Notes: generated by a model not told the origin, from the letters alone. A stretch of DNA of 60,369 bases from Oceanobacter sp. 1_MG-2023 (GCF_030689025.1 NZ_JAUYWA010000023.1:1-60369), one strand, 5' to 3'; positions 49,661 to 59,250 are shown, counted from the first letter of the stretch. Numbers and translations are program-made.

Positions 49661-49948
49661 ATATTACCTATAGCAGTACAGAGGCAGGGCGTTGGCCGTG
49701 TCTTTCAGAACAATGTCTGAACTGTGAGCTGATTCCTGCACCAATCGGTAGTGATGGTGGTCTCTGGTATCAACTATCTGCATTCGGCCTGGCCCGACAT
49801 GTTTGTTTGTCGAAAGGGTGGCGGACTATACAGGATAGAAAAAATAATTTCCTGCTCTTTCTTGCCTGTGTAACAAGATTTACACGCTATTCTGCTTTCG
49901 GCGGCAACTCGCTATACTCCCGGCTCATTTATTTGCGGAGTAAACCTG

Positions 49949-50230
49949 ATGCTGAAAGTGAACCAGTATTTTGATGGCAAGGTCGCCTCAATTGGCTTGC
50001 AAACAAGCACCCTGCCAGCCACCGTTGGCGTCATGCTGCCGGGCGAATACGAATTTGGCACCAGCCAGAACGAAGTCATGACTGTCGTTTCCGGCGCCAT
50101 CGAAACCCTGTTGCCAAGTGAATCAGAATGGCAGACTTTTGCCCAGGGTGAATCCTTTGCGATTGCGGCCAACCAGAAATTCCAGGTTCGTATCGCGGTC
50201 GACACCGCTTACTTCTGCACCTACGAGTAA
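49949..50230 (+). CDS. ppnP: Pyrimidine/purine nucleoside phosphorylase
   Basis: 93 residues, the full length of the PpnP (DUF1255) cupin family. [40 protein letters not shown] and [13 protein letters not shown] are diagnostic. It splits nucleosides with phosphate. Transcribed divergently from deaD. Confidence 0.9.
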   Translation: MLKVNQYFDGKVASIGLQTSTLPATVGVMLPGEYEFGTSQNEVMTVVSGAIETLLPSESEWQTFAQGESFAIAANQKFQVRIAVDTAYFCTYE

Positions 50231-50261
50231 CACTGTCGGCCTGCCGGGTCGCCCGTTCGAT

Positions 50262-52919
50262 TTATTCAGATGGCGGCCCGGTTGGTAACGCAACCAACAT
50301 CCTTTCGATACTTTCAGGATCCAGCGCCTGGTCATACCAGAACCCCTGATGCACCACACAGCCGGAGCGACTCAGGAAATCCGCCTGATAGACATTTTCA
50401 ACCCCTTCCGCCACCAGCCCAAAACTCAGTTCTTGTGCCATTCTAACAATCGTTCGGGCAATCACCCGATTATCCCCAGCGTTGTCTACCCCGGCGACCA
50501 GACTGCGATCGATCTTCAGTTTCTGCAAGGGAAACCGGTGCAAGTAACCCAGCGATGAATAGCCGGTGCCAAAATCATCAATCACCAGGCCAATACCCAA
50601 CCTGTTGATGGCTGCAATCAACGCCAACACCTGTGGCGTTGGCTCCAACAAGGCTTCTTCCGTCAATTCTATTTCGATGTCACCGGCTTGTAAGTCAAAT
50701 CGCTTAACCAGGGATTGCAGGTGCTCCAGCAAATTACCCGCCACAAAACTTTGCTGCGACACATTAACCGCCACCGGTACCACCGCCAGTCCCTGATCCC
50801 GCCATTGCCAGATCTGCAGCGCGGCCTGTTGCAGGCTAAAGCGGTCAACCTCCAGCATCAGCCCGGCATCATGGGCATGACTCAAAAACCGGTCGGGTAA
50901 CAACAGGCCGTCTTGCGGGTGTTGCCAGCGAATCAGCGCCTCCAGCCCCACCAGAGCCCCTGTTGTGGCGTTCACCTGGGGTTGATAAAACAGTCGCAAC
51001 GCCTGGCCATCCTGCAACGCCACCCGCAACTGGTTGATCCGCTCCAGCCGGGCAGCAGCCCTCAGCGTCATATCATTATGGTAATAACACACCGAATCAC
51101 GCCCACTGCGCTTGGCAGCATGCAAGGCGGTATCGGCATTGTTCAATAGCTGCAAGGCGGTGTCGCCGTGTTGTGGGTACAAGGCTACCCCCAGGCAAAC
51201 ACTGACATAAACTTCAAAGCCGGCATCCAGGTCGTAGCATTGCTGCTTCAACTGACGGATACGCTGAATCACGTCCGTGGCATCATCGGCACAAGACAGG
51301 TTCGGGATCAGTACACAAAACTCATCACTGCCCAGCCGGGCCAGATTGCCGTGTTCCAGGCCACAACGTACCAAACGCTGGCCAAACGCTTTCAGTAATT
51401 TATCACCGTACCCATGGCCAAGGCTGTCGTTCACCGGCTTGAAGTCGTCGATATTGATGACCACAACACCAACCTGAAGACTCTGCGGGTGCTGCCCGAT
51501 CAGTACTGCGATCGCCGCATCGATCCGTTGCAACGCCAGATTACGATCAGGCAGACCGGTGAGTGCATCACAACTTCCCTGCCGGATCGCTGGCATCGCC
51601 GGTGCCGGGTCGGTCACAACCCCTTGCAGCAACACCGCCAGATAACGCACCGATGCTCCCTCCTGACGTATGGCTGTCACCCGCACCTGATAAGTCACCG
51701 GATCACCCGACACATGCTGGCTACGAACCTCACCAACCCAGCTACCAGAGCGACAGCTGCGGATCAGGACATGACGATAAAAAGCGGGAGGATGGCGGGA
51801 TACATGATGGTTTTTCACGTGCTGCCCGGCCAGTGTTTCGGCGCTGTAGCCGGTCATGCGACAAAATGCCGGATTCACAAATTCGACCAGCCCGACACTG
51901 GACAGCACCATCACCCCTTCGGTCATTTGTTCGATCACATGGTGATACAGCGGCAACTGATTCTCCAGCTGGCGAGTCAAGCCAACCTCCTGAATCAATC
52001 CATGACGCCATAATTCACCGTTGACCTGACGCTCTACATTGGATCGCACCAGCACACGACGCTGACGACCATCCGGCAGCAGCAGCCGGCATTCCAATTG
52101 GTAACCCTCCCCCAAAGCCAGGCTGGAGGTAATCTGATCCAGAACCCGTTGCCGGTCGTCCGGGTGCAGACAGCGCGCCAGATACGGTAAATGAATGGCA
52201 TCGTTTTCCTGTAATCCAAAAATCTGTTTGAGCTGCGGCGAGACCCGCAACAGCTTGGTCGCCGGGTAAAAATCCCAACTCCCGGTGCCGGACAACTGCT
52301 CTTTTTCTGCCACTCGCTGCAACTGGCATTGCAGCGCCGCATCCAGCACCCCGACATCCGTAAAAACCACCGCCATATGTGCCAGCGTCAACAAGGCCGA
52401 CCGGCCTTCCCTCGACAGCACCAGGTCATCCAGCTCGAACGCAAATGCCATCACGGCTTTGAGCTTGCCCTGATTAATCAGTGGCAACACCAGACCCGGC
52501 TTGCCGCCCAACAGGTATTGCCAGTCTGACATCGGCTGACCTGCCAGCACCTCCTGACAGTGATAGATATCCGGCAGCTCTGTGGCTAACGACATCAGGG
52601 CATCCAGCGAAAACCCGGCCAGCCGCTCACGTACCGGCTCTGGACCTTGCTGGCTTGCCACCGCCTCGATACGGCCATTCTGGCCACCGCCCGGCATTAA
52701 CACCAGCAACAGGGCATCCGCAGCCTCAATGGCATCGGCCACCAGAAACAACATGCTTTCCAGATCACCCTGAACCGTGTCTCCCTTGCTGGCAACAAAC
52801 GCACGGGCGCAACGCTCGGCAGTCTGGCACAAACGACGATTACGATGACGCTGGCGGGTGTATTCCTCCCCCGCCTTGTTCAAATCGGCTGGAGCGGATT
52901 CGGATAAAGATCTGACCAC
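50262..52919 (-). CDS. PAS-GGDEF-EAL cyclic-di-GMP protein
   Basis: 885 residues. A GAF-like N-terminal third, then PAS domains (GTGSWDFYPATKLLRVSPQL; LVEFVNPAFCRMTGYSAETL). GGDEF region: ALTGLPDRNLALQRID and LARLGSDEFCVLIP, where the signature reads GSDEF. EAL region: LVGLEALIRWQHPQDGLLLP, IEIELTEEALLEP, VIDDFGTGYSSLGYLHRFPL and VAEGVENVYQADFL. The EAL metal and base residues are present, so phosphodiesterase activity is likely; GSDEF may or may not make c-di-GMP. Confidence 0.85.
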   Translation of the reverse strand: MVRSLSESAPADLNKAGEEYTRQRHRNRRLCQTAERCARAFVASKGDTVQGDLESMLFLVADAIEAADALLLVLMPGGGQNGRIEAVASQQGPEPVRERLAGFSLDALMSLATELPDIYHCQEVLAGQPMSDWQYLLGGKPGLVLPLINQGKLKAVMAFAFELDDLVLSREGRSALLTLAHMAVVFTDVGVLDAALQCQLQRVAEKEQLSGTGSWDFYPATKLLRVSPQLKQIFGLQENDAIHLPYLARCLHPDDRQRVLDQITSSLALGEGYQLECRLLLPDGRQRRVLVRSNVERQVNGELWRHGLIQEVGLTRQLENQLPLYHHVIEQMTEGVMVLSSVGLVEFVNPAFCRMTGYSAETLAGQHVKNHHVSRHPPAFYRHVLIRSCRSGSWVGEVRSQHVSGDPVTYQVRVTAIRQEGASVRYLAVLLQGVVTDPAPAMPAIRQGSCDALTGLPDRNLALQRIDAAIAVLIGQHPQSLQVGVVVINIDDFKPVNDSLGHGYGDKLLKAFGQRLVRCGLEHGNLARLGSDEFCVLIPNLSCADDATDVIQRIRQLKQQCYDLDAGFEVYVSVCLGVALYPQHGDTALQLLNNADTALHAAKRSGRDSVCYYHNDMTLRAAARLERINQLRVALQDGQALRLFYQPQVNATTGALVGLEALIRWQHPQDGLLLPDRFLSHAHDAGLMLEVDRFSLQQAALQIWQWRDQGLAVVPVAVNVSQQSFVAGNLLEHLQSLVKRFDLQAGDIEIELTEEALLEPTPQVLALIAAINRLGIGLVIDDFGTGYSSLGYLHRFPLQKLKIDRSLVAGVDNAGDNRVIARTIVRMAQELSFGLVAEGVENVYQADFLSRSGCVVHQGFWYDQALDPESIERMLVALPTGPPSE

Positions 52920-53299
52920 TGTTATTCTCCTGCTGGCAATTCAGTGAGCGAGCTGCCATCCATAAAAATACTATCTGGTGATTTGATTGCCAGTACACTG
53001 ACCATCAGGAACTCACCTGTTCGCCTGACAGAACAGTCTTTCAGCCACTGAAAATATATACTGTACGACTGATCAGCATTCAGTTATATAACAAAATTAA
53101 CCACATGCGCCTACTTAAACAGCATAAAGAGTTCTATCAAAAAACAGCCTCGACCAGCCAATTACGGTTACCAGACCCCTGCTATCTTTGCTAATTTATG
53201 TAACAGCGACATAACAGCCACGCCACCAGGCACTGTTTATACGGCCTGACACAGCGCCCACATAACAAGATCGCCCGCCACCTAGCGAGAAGATGCACC
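52920..53299. other. 380-bp gap without genes
   Basis: I see no convincing gene or RNA. The middle (53040-53110) is AT rich and may hold the promoter of the DUF3820 gene and of the divergent PAS-GGDEF-EAL gene. Confidence 0.4.
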
Positions 53300-53554
53300 A
53301 TGTTCGACAAAACCGATCTGATTCGGCTGATTTCCAATACCATGCCATTTGGCAAATATCAGGGCCGGGTCCTGATGGACTTACCGGAAGAATATTTACT
53401 CTGGTTCGTTAACAAAGGCTTACCCGACGGTGAACTGGGCAGATTGATGGCTTTGGCACTGGAAATCCGGATCAACGGCCTGGAAGACTTACTGACCCCT
53501 TTGCGGCAGTCGGTCCAGCCCACACCCAACACGCAACAGGAAATACGACATTGA
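53300..53554 (+). CDS. DUF3820 protein
   Basis: 84 residues. MPFGKYQGRVLMDLPEEYLL with WFVNKGLPDGELGRLMALAL is the DUF3820 signature, a small protein found in many gammaproteobacteria (QuoC-like family of unknown role, often beside nucleases in other species). It overlaps the next gene's TTG start. Confidence 0.82.
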   Translation: MFDKTDLIRLISNTMPFGKYQGRVLMDLPEEYLLWFVNKGLPDGELGRLMALALEIRINGLEDLLTPLRQSVQPTPNTQQEIRH

Positions 53555-54276
53555 TACGGCTTGGCCTGCTCGAAACGGATGAGCTGTACCCCGACCTGGT
53601 AGCCGACTACCATTCCTACGGGCGTATGTTCGAACGGTTTTTTCGCGCTATCGACAGCGCACAAGACTGGGAATTCCGTTATTACCGCGTTACCCGGGGA
53701 GAATTGCCCGCAACGCTGGATGAGTGTGACGCCTTTCTGATTACCGGTTCCAAAACCGGCGTCTACGATGAGGTTGACTGGCTGACTCCCCTGACACTCT
53801 GGGTGCAGCAGGCGTATGCCGCACACAAGCCCCTGATCGGCATCTGTTTTGGCCACCAGCTATTGGCTCATACTCTTGGAGGCATTGCGGCCCGCAGCGA
53901 CCGTGGCTGGGGGATTGGTGTTCGTAGCAGCCAAGTCATGACGCAACCGGAATGGAGTTGCCACTCGGCAGAACAGTTCCGGCTGATCTACAGCCACCGT
54001 GATCAGGTTGAACAACTGCCAGCTCGCGCCACCCGACTGGCCTGCTGTCACTTCTGCCCGAACGCAGCCTTCTATATCGACAACCGGGTACTGGCTTTTC
54101 AAGGGCACCCGGAATTTACCGCAGAGTACACACGCCGCCTGTTACCCCGCCGCCAGCGGTGCATCGGCGAATCCCGCTTTCAATCAGGCATGGCCACGCT
54201 GACACAGCCCACCGACACTCGCCTGGTTGGTCAATGGATGCTGGATTTTCTAACCAACCAAACAACCCGTCCCTGA
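53551..54276 (+). CDS. Class I glutamine amidotransferase (GMP-synthase-like)
   Basis: 241 residues; TTG start at 53551 in a TTGA overlap, with AGGAAA upstream. The triad is visible: Cys in LIGICFGHQLLAHTLGG, and His and Glu in AFQGHPEFTAEY. Stand-alone proteins of this sort hydrolyse gamma-glutamyl bonds, for example of gamma-glutamyl polyamines or peptides. Substrate unknown. Confidence 0.8.
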   Translation: MIRLGLLETDELYPDLVADYHSYGRMFERFFRAIDSAQDWEFRYYRVTRGELPATLDECDAFLITGSKTGVYDEVDWLTPLTLWVQQAYAAHKPLIGICFGHQLLAHTLGGIAARSDRGWGIGVRSSQVMTQPEWSCHSAEQFRLIYSHRDQVEQLPARATRLACCHFCPNAAFYIDNRVLAFQGHPEFTAEYTRRLLPRRQRCIGESRFQSGMATLTQPTDTRLVGQWMLDFLTNQTTRP

Positions 54277-54312
54277 CCCGGGCTATCCGGCTTATCAACA
54301 CCAGTCAACCCG

Positions 54313-54630
54313 TCAGGTTCGGTAAGCCGTCATCTCGATCGATTGCAACGTCAGGCCTCGCATATGCACCTTACCGGTGTAGCGGTGCTCCCCGGTTGAA
54401 CTGAATTCAAAACCATAACAGCGCTGCCAAACCAGCAAGCGATTGCGATCGACAACAGGCTTCATACTCTCCAGCACCAGGGTATCATCCAGCCACTGCA
54501 CGCCGTCGGCCTTGCAACGCTGGCGGACATGTTTATGCGCCAGCAAGCGTACTTTTTGCTGCACCGCCCAGCCCCACCAGATCATTGCCAGCAAAAGCAG
54601 AACCACCAGCCCATCCAGAGTTATTCCCAC
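54313..54630 (-). CDS. DUF3301 membrane-anchored protein
   Basis: 105 residues from GTG 54630 (GAGGTG eight bases upstream). One N-terminal span (LVVLLLLAMIWWGW), then AHKHVRQRCKADGVQWLDDT and RCYGFEFSSTGEHRYTGKVH, the DUF3301 pattern. The soluble part would face the cytoplasm. Function unknown. Confidence 0.75.
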   Translation of the reverse strand: MGITLDGLVVLLLLAMIWWGWAVQQKVRLLAHKHVRQRCKADGVQWLDDTLVLESMKPVVDRNRLLVWQRCYGFEFSSTGEHRYTGKVHMRGLTLQSIEMTAYRT

Positions 54631-54809
54631 CGTCAGACACCTCGTTTGTTTCAGGTCGTACCTACCACCGGCCGCCAGTGTGCCCGGCAAGTGCCAGCGA
54701 TTCAATCGTATTCAAATCCCAGCCATCCCCACCGTCCGAGCTGATTTCTGCTATTCTATGCGGCTGCCAACACCACCCTGTCATCGTCCTGTTATTTTTG
54801 GAGTTACCC

Positions 54810-55088
54810 ATGCCTCGCGCCTGCGCCCGCCATATTCTGGTAAAAACCCGCGAAGAAGCCGACAAACTCAAGGCCCAACTGGATAAAGGCGCTGACTTCT
54901 CACGCCTGGCGCAAAAGTTTTCCCAGTGTCCATCCAAAAAAAATGGCGGCAGCCTCGGCGAATTCAACAAGGGTGATATGGTCAAAGCCTTTGACGATGT
55001 GGTTTTCAAAGGGCCATTACTCAAGGTTCAAGGCCCGGTCAAAACCAAATTCGGCTTTCATTTGATTGAAACCATTTATCGCAACTGA
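54810..55088 (+). CDS. ppiC: Parvulin-type peptidyl-prolyl isomerase
   Basis: 92 residues, the full length of PpiC. ARHILVKTREEADKLKAQLD, FSRLAQKFSQCPSKKNGGSL with GEFNKGDMVKAFDDVVF, and VKTKFGFHLIETIYRN hold the parvulin active-site residues (two His and Cys/Asp). It is cytoplasmic (no signal peptide) and speeds proline isomerisation. Confidence 0.9.
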   Translation: MPRACARHILVKTREEADKLKAQLDKGADFSRLAQKFSQCPSKKNGGSLGEFNKGDMVKAFDDVVFKGPLLKVQGPVKTKFGFHLIETIYRN

Positions 55089-55174
55089 CCCGCAAGCCAC
55101 CAAACCAGCAGCGCTGTCAAACAGCCCCCTGTTATTTTATTTATTCTTCGTATTCGCACTGTTGAGACACCACC

Positions 55175-56341
55175 ATGTTACAAGCCGGACTGTTCCATAC
55201 CCTGACCGTGATCGACCAACAACCCCAGGGGATGTACCTGGATGACGGCTTTGGTGGCAAGGTGTTATTACCCAACCGCCAGGTCCCTGAAGGTACCGCG
55301 ATTGGCGATTCACTCACGGTGTTTGTGTATCTCGATTCTGAAGATCGCATTATCGCGACCATGCAACGACCACGCATCCAGCTCGGGCAAGCTGCCTGCC
55401 TGGAAGCCATCGATATCAACAACACCGGCGCCTTCCTCGACTGGGGGCTGCCCAAAGACCTGTTTGTGCCCTTTGCTGAGCAGCAACAGCGTATGGAGCA
55501 AGGCAAGTCGTACGTGGTGTACCTTACCGAAGACAACACCGGACGCCTGATTGGTAGCGCCAAACTGAATCGTTTTATCAAGGATCAGGCCGTCGCCAAC
55601 ACCATTTACAACAAAGATGCCGAGCCACCGCTTAAAACCGGAGACGCCATCAAGCTATTGCTGGCCCAGCGTACCGATCTCGGTTACAAAGCCATTATCA
55701 ATCACCAATGGTGGGGACTGCTGCACAACGACGACATTCGTACAGCCGTCCGTATTGGCATGAAACTCGACGGATACGTCAGAAAAGTCCGCGAAGACGG
55801 TAAAGTTGATATCAGCCTGGAACGAATTGGCCACCATCGTGCCGACGGCCTGGCAGAACGCATCATGAAAAAGCTGAAAGACAAAGGCGGCGTCTTGCAT
55901 ATCAGCGACCGCAGCCCGGCAGAACTGATTGAGATGCACTTTGGCACCAGCAAACGGGCCTTCAAAATGGCGATTGGCAAACTGTATAAAGAACGCCGCA
56001 TCCTGATCGAACCAGATAAAATCTGCATAAATGGCGACGGCACCGCCATCGCCGTACCGGCTACCAAACGCCATCATTACAAGCCCACTGCCAAACCGCA
56101 GCCAGCACAACAAACAGCGCCAGACCAAAATACCGGTAACGCCAACAGCCACAAAGCACAAGCCAGTGCTGACCAACAACGCCCCCACACGTCAGCCGCT
56201 GGCAGTAACGACTCCAGATCCAGTGGCAATGCCAATAGCCGCGGTGAAGAAACACAAAAGTCCAAAGCGCCCCCTGCGAAGAAAGTCTTTCACAGCAACC
56301 GCAAGCCACGGGCTTCGACCATGAAATTAAAAAGAGACTGA
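55175..56341 (+). CDS. CvfB-like S1-domain RNA-binding protein with low-complexity tail
   Basis: 388 residues. GLFHTLTVIDQQPQGMYLDD and VLLPNRQVPEGTAIGDSLTV start the first S1 module; AIDINNTGAFLDWGLPKDLF is the second. A winged-helix closes the known fold (LIEMHFGTSKRAFKMAIGKL). Residues about 290-388 are an added Q/S/N/K-rich tail (QPAQQTAPDQNTGNANSHKA), unlike Gram-positive CvfB, and likely disordered and RNA-sticky. Confidence 0.82.
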   Translation: MLQAGLFHTLTVIDQQPQGMYLDDGFGGKVLLPNRQVPEGTAIGDSLTVFVYLDSEDRIIATMQRPRIQLGQAACLEAIDINNTGAFLDWGLPKDLFVPFAEQQQRMEQGKSYVVYLTEDNTGRLIGSAKLNRFIKDQAVANTIYNKDAEPPLKTGDAIKLLLAQRTDLGYKAIINHQWWGLLHNDDIRTAVRIGMKLDGYVRKVREDGKVDISLERIGHHRADGLAERIMKKLKDKGGVLHISDRSPAELIEMHFGTSKRAFKMAIGKLYKERRILIEPDKICINGDGTAIAVPATKRHHYKPTAKPQPAQQTAPDQNTGNANSHKAQASADQQRPHTSAAGSNDSRSSGNANSRGEETQKSKAPPAKKVFHSNRKPRASTMKLKRD

Positions 56342-56654
56342 TTGACAGCGCAGGAAGGGAAGACTCAGGTTGTTCCGGCTGGCGGAACCCGGTGTCTGCC
56401 CTGTACCGACCAGCGTGGTGCCATTAAAGCCAGCACCTGCGCTGACAACCTGATTGCCTGATGCAGGTTTCATTTTTGATGATGGGCTGAGCCTCTCCTT
56501 ATGCTTGGAGGGTCATCTATTTAATCCTGCACGGCTCTGTACAGGTGTTGCCGTTGTTCAGGGCAAGGCGGCAAATGCAGCGAAATAACGAGCCCTTTTC
56601 ACACTCGTCAACACCGCACTCCTCTGAGTGTGCCAGATCTTCAAACAACCGTTT

Positions 56655-56758
56655 ATTCTTTATAAATAACAGCCGATTAGCCATTTGGGGCGACGTTGTG
56701 AGTCGCCATAACAGGCAGAATAGGATCTGTGCTTTCTCGTCGGTTATGCCCTAATAAC
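56655..56758. repeat. About 103-bp direct repeat, copy 1
   Basis: Runs from ATTCTTTATAAATAACAGCC to the end of CGGTTATGCCCTAATAAC. It is about 85-90 percent identical to copy 2 at 58960. It contains the hairpin GGCGAC-GTTGTGA-GTCGCC. The rest of the 56342-56834 gap holds no gene that I can see. Confidence 0.8.
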
Positions 56759-56834
56759 AACTGTTTTATCGGGTGTTTTTATTAGGAATTCCTGTATTGA
56801 AAATTATTTTTTGATACTTTTTTATATTCGTAAT

Positions 56835-57368
56835 CTATCGGCTAAAAAGCTGTTCTACGGTTTTCATTGGTAAGAACATACGAATACGGCCACGATGTTC
56901 ACACAGAACTTCAAAACCAAACTTTGTATAAAATTCCTGCGCTGAATCGGTAAGGCAATCTACAATAATGGCATAAGCTCTCATATAGTGATTAACACCC
57001 CAAAGATATTCAAGAGCACGGATCAAACTCACCTTTCCCAACCCAGAACCATGAAATTCCTGATGTACAGCTAACTGAGCTAAAATAAAAACAGGAACTG
57101 GATATCCAGGAAGTTTCTTTGCTAATTGTGCGGGCAAGGTTTCTCGACTGATTGAGCCAGGAGCAACGCTGTAAAACGCACAAACTGCATACTTCTGATT
57201 AAAAAGTGGCTGAGCCCCAGGTAGAACCATAGTCCGGCTAATACCCGCTTGCATATGTTTGGCAGCTTGAGTTTTTATAAATATATTCAGTTCTTGCTCA
57301 CCACAATCAAACGAGTCGCGATCATGCTTAGATTTACTAAGTTCTACGAACTCTTTTCCCCAACTCAC
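56835..57368 (-). CDS. GNAT-family toxin (TacT-like)
   Basis: 177 residues. ELSKSKHDRDSFDCGEQELN is the usual start of GNAT toxins (DxFxCGxxxLNxFL). The acetyl-CoA loop is in FHGSGLGKVSLIRALEYLWG, and the conserved tyrosine in DSAQEFYTKFGF. Such toxins acetylate aminoacyl-tRNA and stop translation. It overlaps the DUF1778 antitoxin by four bases. Confidence 0.88.
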   Translation of the reverse strand: MSWGKEFVELSKSKHDRDSFDCGEQELNIFIKTQAAKHMQAGISRTMVLPGAQPLFNQKYAVCAFYSVAPGSISRETLPAQLAKKLPGYPVPVFILAQLAVHQEFHGSGLGKVSLIRALEYLWGVNHYMRAYAIIVDCLTDSAQEFYTKFGFEVLCEHRGRIRMFLPMKTVEQLFSR

Positions 57369-57634
57369 TTGATGCCGGTCTCACCTGTGAATTGAGCAGC
57401 TTCAAGCAATGCTTGATTCGGTGCTTTTGCTTTGTCACATGCGGCAATGAATTCATCAAAGACACTATCTTTAACCACGATACTTTCGTGCTCTGCGATT
57501 ACATGTGTTGCATCTTCATCCATAAGCCTAACCACATATTCGGTTAAACTCTTCAAACCAAGTAACGCTGATGCTTTTTCGGCCTTTGCCTTGATCTCTT
57601 CATCAAGGCGAATATCTAAACGCGCTGTAGCCAT
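57365..57634 (-). CDS. DUF1778 antitoxin (TacA-like)
   Basis: 89 residues from ATG 57634 (GGGGGACTT upstream). Ribbon-helix-helix N-terminus: ATARLDIRLDEEIKAKAEKA. The C-terminal tail (VFDEFIAACDKAKAPNQALL) would wrap the toxin. It is encoded first, as usual, and with the toxin should repress its own promoter. Confidence 0.88.
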   Translation of the reverse strand: MATARLDIRLDEEIKAKAEKASALLGLKSLTEYVVRLMDEDATHVIAEHESIVVKDSVFDEFIAACDKAKAPNQALLEAAQFTGETGIK

Positions 57635-57646
57635 AAGTCCCCCGCG

Positions 57647-57722
57647 TACGGATGTATTCCGTAATGCTGGAGATTGTAGTGCAAAATCAAAGCGCATTCA
57701 ATTTGTACGGAAAGTTTCCGGA
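57647..57722. promoter_or_regulatory. Two operator-like palindromes upstream of TA pair
   Basis: TACGGA-TGTAT-TCCGTA (57647-57663) has perfect arms, and TACGGA-AAGTT-TCCGGA (57706-57722) nearly so. They are 59 bases apart, in the antitoxin's promoter region, and look like sites for autoregulation. Confidence 0.6.
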
Positions 57723-57882
57723 ACCCCTCTCTCAATACAGACACCCACCGATCCTCCCAGCTCAATACCGTCTTTCAGCGTCTTTCAGGTCTTTCAGGAC
57801 ACCCATTCTAGTACCTTCTCCTGATACCCAACCCGCTGGTTATTGGCCTATTATTTCCCTCATCGCAACAAGGAGAGAAACG

Positions 57883-58878
57883 ATGCCCAAACCCAGAAAA
57901 CAACAGGTTTCAGTCGAGGCCACCCCTTGATATCACTGCGTTTCTCGCTGCGTCCGCCGTGCCTTTCTTTGCGGTACAGACCAGCTCTCCGGCGCTTGCT
58001 ATGAACACCGTCGTGGCTGGCTGGAAGCGCGTTTATTGGCCTTGCCTCAAATATTCGCCATTCAGGTCGCTGCTTATGCGGTGATGTCGAATCATTATCA
58101 TGTGGTGCTGTTCGTCGATACTGATCAGGCGGTAAGCTGGTCCGAGCTGGACGTGGTGCAGCGTTGGCATCAATTATTCAAGGGTAATCCTCTGTCGCAG
58201 CGTTTTGAGCGCGGCGAACCGCTGGCCACAGCCGAACAGGCACGCCTGACAATATTGGTCGAGGAATGGCGTTCGCGCCTGTCAGACATCAGCTGGTTTA
58301 TGCGAGTTTTGAACGAGGCGATTGCTCGCGAAGCCAATGCGGAAGATGCATGTACCGGTCGCTTCTGGGAGGGAAGATTCAAGTCCCAGGCGCTTTTGGA
58401 TGAAGCAGCCCTGTTGGCCTGTATGGCTTACGTCGACCTGAACCCCGTCAGAGCAGGCATGGCCAACACGCCGGAAACGTCTGATTACACCTCGATCAAA
58501 AGCCGTGCCGAACGTGCCAAAACAGCAGCCGATCCCGATAGCCGAACACAACAGCCGACCTGCTTGTTGCCCTTTGTCCGCAACGCCAAAGAGCAAGAGC
58601 TGGCAGGTATCCCCATGCCACTCACCGATTATCTGACGCTGGTTGACGGGACTGGTCGCCTGCTCCGGGCTGACAAACCTGGAGCCATCGAAGCCAGCAC
58701 AGCCCCGATTCTGGCGCGACTTGGGCTGAAACAGCGTCAGTGGTTGGCGATGACCGAACAGTTTGAACGTTGCTTTTCCACTTTTGCAGGTCGCGAGGAT
58801 AACGTACGCCATGCCTGCTCCATTCTGGGCTATCGGAGACCTCCGGGGGTTCACCAAAGCCGCACCATGACCGGCTGA
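57883..58878 (+). pseudogene. REP-associated tyrosine transposase with in-frame TGA
   Basis: The gene starts at ATG 57883 (AGGAGAG upstream): MPKPRKQQVSVEATP, then TGA (57928-57930), then in the same frame YHCVSRCVRRAFLCG. Family members read ATP-Y-YHC at this point, so one codon is mutated. The rest is intact: AYAVMSNHYHVVLF is the HUH motif, and ARFWEGRFKSQAL-type with ACMAYVDLNPVRAGM is the conserved core. These Y1 transposases cut and move REP palindromes. Either a recent pseudogene or one needing read-through. Confidence 0.85.
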
Positions 58879-58959
58879 TTTTATTCCCCCTCCCCCCTCT
58901 CAGACACATTCGGCCATACCGAAGGTTTGCGTTTGGCTTGAATCTTTGAACAGCAGCTG

Positions 58960-59062
58960 ATTCTTTATAAATAACAGCCGATTAGCCATTTTAGGCGGCG
59001 TATGAGTCGCCGTAATACGCAGAAGAAGATCTGTGCTTTCTCGTCGGCTATGTCCCAGTAAT
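58960..59062. repeat. About 103-bp direct repeat, copy 2
   Basis: ATTCTTTATAAATAACAGCC to TATGTCCCAGTAAT. Contains the hairpin GGCGGC-GTATGA-GTCGCC. With copy 1 it encloses the toxin-antitoxin pair and the REP transposase. Next to it, TGTCTGGATAATT occurs three times between 59067 and 59139 and CTATGTCCCAGT(A/G)ATGGCTG twice, so short tandem copying went on here. Confidence 0.8.
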
Positions 59063-59154
59063 GGCTGTCTGGATAATTAGCAATGACTGTCTGGATAATT
59101 GATTAGCTATGTCCCAGTGATGGCTGTCTGGATAATTGCTCCATCTCAACGTCG

Positions 59155-59250
59155 GGAGAAGACTGGCTGGAACGCTGGCGTCAACGGCCGTTCCGGGCAC
59201 CGCACCATACGGCGTCCGGGGTGGCGCTGGTCGGCGGTGGCGGTGTAAGC
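59155..59250 (+). pseudogene. Internal fragment of comM/yifB
   Basis: Reads GEDWLERWRQRPFRAPHHTA, then SGVALVGGGG, a stretch specific to the ComM/YifB AAA+ family (Mg-chelatase-like, needed for natural transformation). The homology stops on both sides, with repeats to the left and AT-rich DNA to the right. No other part of comM is in the window. Confidence 0.75.

Noticed and set aside
56655..59062. Integron attC sites around the toxin-antitoxin pair
   Set aside because: The repeats lack the RYYYAAC/GTTRRRY core pair and no integrase is nearby.
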